From the NCBI GenBank assembly GCA_021774265.1, contig JAJFJG010000213.1, forward strand, positions 1 through 45,985: a stretch of DNA of 45,985 nucleotides, written 5' to 3'. Positions 40,401-45,985 of this stretch are shown in pieces. Every line of letters starts with the position of its first letter. Position 1 is the stretch's first letter. The translations under genes were made by a program, and so were the position numbers. The notes beneath the pieces were generated by a model. It did no database searches and was not told the DNA's origin. It worked only from the letters and a program-made list of their open reading frames with translations. This stretch comes from Nitrosomonas sp. Its GTDB lineage: Bacteria; Pseudomonadota; Gammaproteobacteria; Burkholderiales; Nitrosomonadaceae.

Positions 40401-42088
40401 TAGAACCCCCTATGCAACCAACTGAAAAACTGCCAATTAGTGCCAATTTTCTTAGTGAAGCACGACAAGAGGCGTTAAAACAAGGTGTTTCAGTCATCAA
40501 AGTGCTGGAAGAAAGTGGCGGCTATGCGCCAGATGATCTTATCCAGGAGCTAGGGCGGCTGCTTCATATTCCCGTGTTGACTATGGAAACCTTAAGAGCG
40601 CTCAACCCCGCTTACGATAAATTGCCCTTTTCCGAAGCTTCACAACATGAGTGTGCTTTATTTAGTAAAGATGAAACTTATGTGCTCGCAGTAAGCGATC
40701 CTTTCGCGCCAAATTTACATTCATGGTCGGAAGAGCGTTTTGATGTGGATGCGATATGGCATTTGGTGCACCCAGCTGATTTGACCGCTTTCTTTGCTCA
40801 GCAAGAAAAAACCATGCGTGCTATGGATAATGTGCTGGGATCTTCCGAACTGGATATTATCCAAACTGGTGTTGAAGACCTTTCTCTAAAATCGATTAAT
40901 GAAGGCACTAGTCAAGTTGTGCGACTAGTGCATTCCACATTGTATGACGCACATAAGTCTCAAGCCAGTGACATTCATCTTGAGATGGTAACGGGTGCAT
41001 TATCCATTAAGTACCGCATTGATGGCGTCTTGATGTCCATCGGTGTCATGCAGGGTGCGGACTTGGCTGAACAAGTTATTTCACGTATTAAGGTAATGTC
41101 TGAGTTGGATATTGCTGAACGGCGTGTGCCACAGGATGGTCGTTTTAAAGTGTCGATACAAGGTCGGGAAATTGATTTTCGCGTCTCAATTATGCCAAGT
41201 ATTTTTGGTGAAGATGCAGTGTTGCGTATTCTTGATCGGCAGGCGCTCTCCGATCACGTCGAGGGATTGACACTCAATCAACTGGGTTTTAACTCGTCGG
41301 CAATAGCAACTATTCGTCGCTTGAGCTCTGAACCCTATGGTATGTTGCTAGTCACTGGTCCTACGGGTAGTGGTAAAACTACATCGCTCTATGCAGCAAT
41401 TTCCGAAGTGAACAAAGGCAGTGATAAAATCATCACCATTGAAGACCCGATTGAATATCAGTTGCCTGGCGTGTTGCAAATACCTGTCAATGAGAAAAAA
41501 GGGCTAACCTTCGCACGAGGTTTACGCTCAATTTTGCGCCATGACCCAGATAAGATCATGGTGGGTGAAATTCGCGATTCTGAAACTGCACAAATAGCGA
41601 TTCAAGCAGCACTCACAGGCCATCTTGTGTTTACAACGGTTCATGCTAACAATGTATTTGACGTGATAGGGCGTTTCTCACATATGGGGGTTGACCCCTA
41701 TAGCTTTGTTTCTGCTTTAAATGGTATTGCAGCGCAGCGATTGGTGCGTTTACTGTGTGAACACTGTGCTGTTGCAGAGCGCCCTGATGATGAGATTGTA
41801 ACTGAATCAGGCATTAGTCTTGATGAAGCCAGTGGTTATCATTTTCGCGCAGGAAAAGGTTGTGGGCAATGCCGAGGTAGTGGCTATCGTGGACGTAACG
41901 CCATTGCAGAGATACTGATTCTAAATGATGAAATTCGCGAATTGATAGTTGCACAAGAACCCATACGGAAAATAAAAGAAGCCGCACAAAAGAACGGTAC
42001 GCACTTCTTGCGCGAAGGCGCGTTGGACATGGTCAAGGAAGGATTAACTAGCTTAGAGGAGGCCAATCGTGTCACCATCGTGGCGTGA
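40397..42088 (+). CDS. gspE: Type II secretion ATPase GspE
   Basis: Walker A GPTGSGKTTSLYAA, DPDKIMVGEIRDSETAQIAIQAALTGHLVFTTVHAN, tetracysteine CEHC...CGQC. ATG alternative at 40412. Confidence 0.96.
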   Translation: MIEPPMQPTEKLPISANFLSEARQEALKQGVSVIKVLEESGGYAPDDLIQELGRLLHIPVLTMETLRALNPAYDKLPFSEASQHECALFSKDETYVLAVSDPFAPNLHSWSEERFDVDAIWHLVHPADLTAFFAQQEKTMRAMDNVLGSSELDIIQTGVEDLSLKSINEGTSQVVRLVHSTLYDAHKSQASDIHLEMVTGALSIKYRIDGVLMSIGVMQGADLAEQVISRIKVMSELDIAERRVPQDGRFKVSIQGREIDFRVSIMPSIFGEDAVLRILDRQALSDHVEGLTLNQLGFNSSAIATIRRLSSEPYGMLLVTGPTGSGKTTSLYAAISEVNKGSDKIITIEDPIEYQLPGVLQIPVNEKKGLTFARGLRSILRHDPDKIMVGEIRDSETAQIAIQAALTGHLVFTTVHANNVFDVIGRFSHMGVDPYSFVSALNGIAAQRLVRLLCEHCAVAERPDDEIVTESGISLDEASGYHFRAGKGCGQCRGSGYRGRNAIAEILILNDEIRELIVAQEPIRKIKEAAQKNGTHFLREGALDMVKEGLTSLEEANRVTIVA

Positions 42089-42902
42089 TCAAATACATGT
42101 TTTTTTTGCACCTGGGCGTGTTGACCTAGTGCGCTGGTCGCGTGGTTTTAAGCCGACACAGACACCTAAAATTACGCAACTATGCAAGAAAAATGATCCA
42201 GGGAAATTTGCCTGGGATGCGCCTTTGCATCAATTAGGGCAAATGCTGGAAGATGCTAGTGGCGCGGAGATGATTATTACGCTCTCTAATCATTTTGTTC
42301 GATATATTACCTTGCCGCCACAGGCAGAAATCACTACGCCAGAAGAAGTGTTTGCTTATGCTGCTTTCCGTATGCGTGAAGTTTATGCTGACCGGATTAA
42401 TAACTGGGAACTGAGTGTCAGCGCTTGGAATCCATCTAATGGCGCTATTTGTGCTGCGATAACGCGTGATTTCTTAATGCAGCTACAACAACTGGCAGTT
42501 CAATATAATGTCAAATTAAAACGCATTGAGCCTTATTTGACATCTACATTTGATCAATGGCATCAATCATTTAGTAATGAAAGAACATGCTATGCGTTGA
42601 TTGAAACTGGACGCGTTTGCATTGCATTATTAGCTGATGGTGTCTGGCATGGCATACGTAACCAAAAAATAATGCATTGCCTAGCTGATGAGCTACTTGC
42701 CGCGCTTGATCAGGAAATTATATTTTCAGGACATAAGTCAGATGTAGAGGAAGTTCTTGTTTTTGCGCCGGAGCACCCTGATTTGGCATTGCCGAAAGAT
42801 TGTGGCTGGAAGATTATCCTACCATCGGCTGATCTCACGGTTCCCGTTCACTATCCTTCTGTTATCAACCTAAGTGATGAGGCGAATTCATGCGTCGCTT
42901 AA
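42069..42902 (+). CDS. PilM/GspL-like (actin-like fold) assembly component
   Basis: Position between gspE and PilN/PilO-like genes and general PilM-like character (soluble, 277 aa). GTG start overlapping gspE. Confidence 0.5.
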   Translation: MSPSWRDQIHVFFAPGRVDLVRWSRGFKPTQTPKITQLCKKNDPGKFAWDAPLHQLGQMLEDASGAEMIITLSNHFVRYITLPPQAEITTPEEVFAYAAFRMREVYADRINNWELSVSAWNPSNGAICAAITRDFLMQLQQLAVQYNVKLKRIEPYLTSTFDQWHQSFSNERTCYALIETGRVCIALLADGVWHGIRNQKIMHCLADELLAALDQEIIFSGHKSDVEEVLVFAPEHPDLALPKDCGWKIILPSADLTVPVHYPSVINLSDEANSCVA

Positions 42903-43441
42903 AGCTTCAGTTTCCCTATGTTGGCCAGCATTCACAAACAGTTGATTTTAGTTTGCTACTTATTGGTTTGTTGACATTGGTTATGGTGTCATACCAATTT
43001 ACAACCTCTGCGAAAGAAATTGATTATTGGGAGACACGCGTTGCACGTGTTGAACAACAGCGACAACAGCGTGAAGCAGCACCTAGACGGTCATCACGGC
43101 AAAATCAGCGAAATATTACTCAAGAAATTCGTCAAGAGATACAAAAAGCCAGTGTCGTTATTGATGAGATGAATCTGCCTTGGGAATCATTCTTTGATGC
43201 CATTGAGTTTGCGTCTCACGAAGATGTGGCGATTTTGTCATTGCAGCCGAGTATTGCTAACAATAATATGCGAATCAGTGGCGAAGCAAAGGATATGTCA
43301 GTATTGCTTTTGTTTGTTGAGGCACTGGAGCGCGAACTTGTTTTTGAGAATGCACACTTACTCAACTACAAAATAAAACTGGATAACCCACATAAACCGG
43401 TTGTTTTCTTACTGACAGCATCATGGAAGCATGTGTCGTGA
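42890..43441 (+). CDS. PilN/GspL-C-like single-TM protein
   Basis: Short cytoplasmic N-terminus, TM (FSLLLIGLLTLVMVSYQFTT), coiled coil, periplasmic domain. Overlaps flanking ORFs. Confidence 0.55.
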   Translation: MRRLKLQFPYVGQHSQTVDFSLLLIGLLTLVMVSYQFTTSAKEIDYWETRVARVEQQRQQREAAPRRSSRQNQRNITQEIRQEIQKASVVIDEMNLPWESFFDAIEFASHEDVAILSLQPSIANNNMRISGEAKDMSVLLLFVEALERELVFENAHLLNYKIKLDNPHKPVVFLLTASWKHVS

Positions 43442-44010
43442 AAATTGACTTGTTAAAAATTAACATACCCCAAATATCTCAGCAGGCAAGCTGGCAAGTT
43501 GCACGACTTGGTTCTGTTGGGAAAATTGGCGTTGGTTTATTCGCTGCAGCTATTGTTTTTTTTCTAGCGGCTGTTTTGCCACAGAGCTCAATGGTGTCTG
43601 AACTCAAAGAAAGAGCGGATGCGGCGCAAGTACAGGTTTCAGCTCAGGATGGGAGTAGCCCTGAGAGAAGAATCGGGGGCGATCAAGCGTTGCAAATATT
43701 TTATGATTTCTTTCCGCGTGTTGACTCATCACCGTTTTGGGTTAGAGAGTTGGTGCGAATCGCGAAGAAAAATGGTGTTGAAATGAATAGCAGCGATTAT
43801 CGTTTGGTTCATGAAAACAATGCACGTTTGGCTCGATATGAAATGATCTTGCCCATACGTGGCAAATATCCACAGATACGCTCATTTATAGCTGATTCGT
43901 TGCGGGATATTCCTGCGTTGGCGATTGCAGGTATGGTCATCAAACGAGAAAATGTTCAGACAGAGCAACTTGATGTGCGCCTTGAAATTAATCTTTTCCT
44001 GGATGAATGA
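43423..44010 (+). CDS. PilO/GspM-like single-TM protein
   Basis: TM (IGVGLFAAAIVFFLAAVLP), coiled coil and a small periplasmic domain. Order after the PilN-like gene. Confidence 0.55.
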   Translation: MEACVVKIDLLKINIPQISQQASWQVARLGSVGKIGVGLFAAAIVFFLAAVLPQSSMVSELKERADAAQVQVSAQDGSSPERRIGGDQALQIFYDFFPRVDSSPFWVRELVRIAKKNGVEMNSSDYRLVHENNARLARYEMILPIRGKYPQIRSFIADSLRDIPALAIAGMVIKRENVQTEQLDVRLEINLFLDE

Positions 44011-44600
44011 TGGCGATGGATAAAGCAGAAATTAAACGCAAGTCAATTCTAGGTGTCGTATTACTGGTAACGTTAATCGCGGTTGTTATGGTTGATGACG
44101 AAGAGGAGGAAATTATTGTTGATGCCGTACAAACAACGCAATCAACTCGTGCTTCATCAGGGAAAACGCGTGTCGAAGCAGACACAGAAAACTACCTGGC
44201 GGTCGATTTACTAGGTCAAAGACAGTTTAGCGCTGAAGCAGGTAATATTTTCAAATCAACCTCATGGGTTCCTGCTCGTCCACAAGCATCTATTCAGCAA
44301 CAACAAGCGGCTTTAGCCAGACAAGCAGATCAAGCAGCTCGCCGCGCAGCTGCGCCACCGGCACCGACAGCGCCACCATTAGAGTTCAAATATATTGGCA
44401 AAGCAATTTCTGGAAATGAAACCTGGGTTTTTCTTTCTGAGTCGGGAGAAAACCATGTTGCCAAATTGGGTCGCCAGATTGACGATAGGTATCGGGTTGA
44501 TACCATGGATGATGAAACGGTCACATTTACTTATCTACCACTAAATGCAAAACAAACGCTTAATATTAACGATAATAAGATTGCAGGGAATTTTCGATGA
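44007..44600 (+). CDS. PilP/GspC-like periplasmic component
   Basis: N-terminal TM, Ala/Pro-rich linker, LEFKYIGKAISGNETWVFLSESGENHVAKLGRQIDDRYRVDTMDDETVTFTYLPL (HR/PilP-like beta domain). Directly upstream of the secretin. Confidence 0.6.
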   Translation: MMAMDKAEIKRKSILGVVLLVTLIAVVMVDDEEEEIIVDAVQTTQSTRASSGKTRVEADTENYLAVDLLGQRQFSAEAGNIFKSTSWVPARPQASIQQQQAALARQADQAARRAAAPPAPTAPPLEFKYIGKAISGNETWVFLSESGENHVAKLGRQIDDRYRVDTMDDETVTFTYLPLNAKQTLNINDNKIAGNFR

Positions 44601-45985
44601 GAGTTAAGAAATATGTTGTTATGGTCATAATGTCGTTTGTGCTTGCTGGCTGTGCGATTAATAATAAAACATTTGTCACCAGAAGCGAAGCATTTGATGA
44701 AGGACAAGAATTAATCTTAAATGGTGAATTAGTGCTTGGGTTGCAAAAACTAGAGCAAGCAGTGCAAGAAAAACCAGAAAATAAAGAGTTTCAAGCAGTG
44801 CTCATGCGTCAGCGTGATGAAATCCCCATGCAAATGGTTTATCAGGCAAATAGTCTTCGTTTGTCAGGTGACCTGGAAGCCGCTGAAAAAATGTATCACT
44901 ATATTTTAGAAAATTTCCCGGGTTATGAAAAAGCTCGATTGGGCTTGGAAGCACTTGAATTGGATCGTCATCATATAGCTTCGCTAGAATACGCTCAGGA
45001 ACTATTGGCACTTAATGATGTTGTAAGCGCAGAGAAAACAGTCAGAGCTGTTTTGCAGGAAAACCCGGAGCAGCCCCATGCTCGCCAACTTATTAAACAA
45101 ATTAGCACTCTAATTGCGCGAACTGAGAGTACTGGGTTAACAATAGAAACAGCGTTTAAAAAGCCTTTTACAATAGAGTTCCGTGATACTGAGTTGAAGA
45201 CCGTATTTGAGATTATGGCTAAAACAGCCGGTATCAATTTTGTATTTGATAAAGATATACGCCAAGAAGCCAAAATGTCTATTTTTGTACGAGACAATAG
45301 TGTTGAAGATATTTTAAATTTGATCTTGATGACTAATCAATTAGCGTACAAATCCCTCAATGATAATTCATTATTAATTTACCCTAATACTCCGGCCAAG
45401 CAGAAAGAATATCAGGAGCTAGTTGTGCGTAGTTTCCCCATTGCATACACTGATGTTAAGCAGATGGTAGCCATGGTCAGGGGGCTTGTAAAAGCAAAGG
45501 ATATCTATGTGAACGAAAGCTTAAATCTGTTTATTATGCGGGATACGCTGGAAGCTATTCGGGTGGTAGAAAGATTGGTTGCTCTGAATGATTTTCCAGA
45601 ACCCGAAGTGATGTTAGAAGTCGTAATAATGACTGTCGTACGTGACAATACTTTTCTTTTAGGCCCGAACCTTCCTCAGTCAGTAACTTTTGGTGCTGCG
45701 GTCGATGCCGCAACAGGCCTGCCTTTAACTGGAATTCGGCAATTCAGTGATTTTGGATTTGATGGATTGAAAAGTTTTGCCGCGTCGAGTACAGCAGCGA
45801 TAAATTTCACACATAACTTAACAAATGCCGACCTTCTCGCGAATCCACGTATTCGTGTAAAAAATCGTGAAGCCGCGAAAATTCATATAGGTGATAGAGA
45901 GCCGATATTTACAGCGAATGTTTCAGGTGTTAATTCTGTCGTTACGGTAACCCCAACTTTTCTTGATTTAGGTATAAAACTGGAT
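44597..45985 (+). CDS. gspD: TPR-containing secretin lipoprotein (GspD-like), 3' end beyond window
   Basis: Start overlaps the previous stop (ATGA). MRVKKYVVMVIMSFVLAGCAINNK lipobox, TPR-like region, then FTIEFRDTELKTVFEIMAKTAGINFVFDKDIRQEAKMSIFVRDNSVEDILNLIL (secretin N-domain). Open to the window end. Confidence 0.88.
   Translation, partial: MRVKKYVVMVIMSFVLAGCAINNKTFVTRSEAFDEGQELILNGELVLGLQKLEQAVQEKPENKEFQAVLMRQRDEIPMQMVYQANSLRLSGDLEAAEKMYHYILENFPGYEKARLGLEALELDRHHIASLEYAQELLALNDVVSAEKTVRAVLQENPEQPHARQLIKQISTLIARTESTGLTIETAFKKPFTIEFRDTELKTVFEIMAKTAGINFVFDKDIRQEAKMSIFVRDNSVEDILNLILMTNQLAYKSLNDNSLLIYPNTPAKQKEYQELVVRSFPIAYTDVKQMVAMVRGLVKAKDIYVNESLNLFIMRDTLEAIRVVERLVALNDFPEPEVMLEVVIMTVVRDNTFLLGPNLPQSVTFGAAVDAATGLPLTGIRQFSDFGFDGLKSFAASSTAAINFTHNLTNADLLANPRIRVKNREAAKIHIGDREPIFTANVSGVNSVVTVTPTFLDLGIKLD

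Noticed and set aside
1-45985. CRISPR arrays, IS elements, prophage, toxin-antitoxin or defence systems
   Set aside because: No regularly spaced repeats, transposase/integrase motifs or recognisable defence/toxin proteins seen in the ORF translations or the intergenic sequence.

Overview
The window looks like a chromosomal segment of a betaproteobacterium, probably Nitrosomonas-like (inferred from gene content and order, not verified). Most of it is core genome: hppA; a MIP-family channel; a thiolase; minCDE; lolB-ispE-tRNA-Gln(TTG)-prs-rplY-pth-ychF; rapA; a BCCT transporter; a lipoprotein cytochrome c; a hemN-like gene divergent from an FNR regulator; rpsB-tsf-pyrH-frr-uppS-cdsA-dxr-rseP-bamA-skp-fabZ-rnhB; and a type II secretion/type IV pilus hybrid cluster that runs off the right edge in a TPR-secretin gene. 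I found no CRISPR array, transposase, prophage or obvious new defence system. Points worth a second look: (1) a HemN-family protein whose radical-SAM CX3CX2C motif reads C-RSL-C-FY-Y, so the third Cys is lost and the following conserved Cys is His, next to an FNR regulator with all its cluster ligands; (2) the bamA-skp-fabZ-rnhB cluster contains no lpxD, lpxA or lpxB; (3) a hybrid gspGFE + PilM/N/O/P-like + TPR-secretin locus; (4) several gene remnants, a possible small transcription unit, and a BCCT gene with an ambiguous start. All calls were made by eye from the translations; no database search was run.
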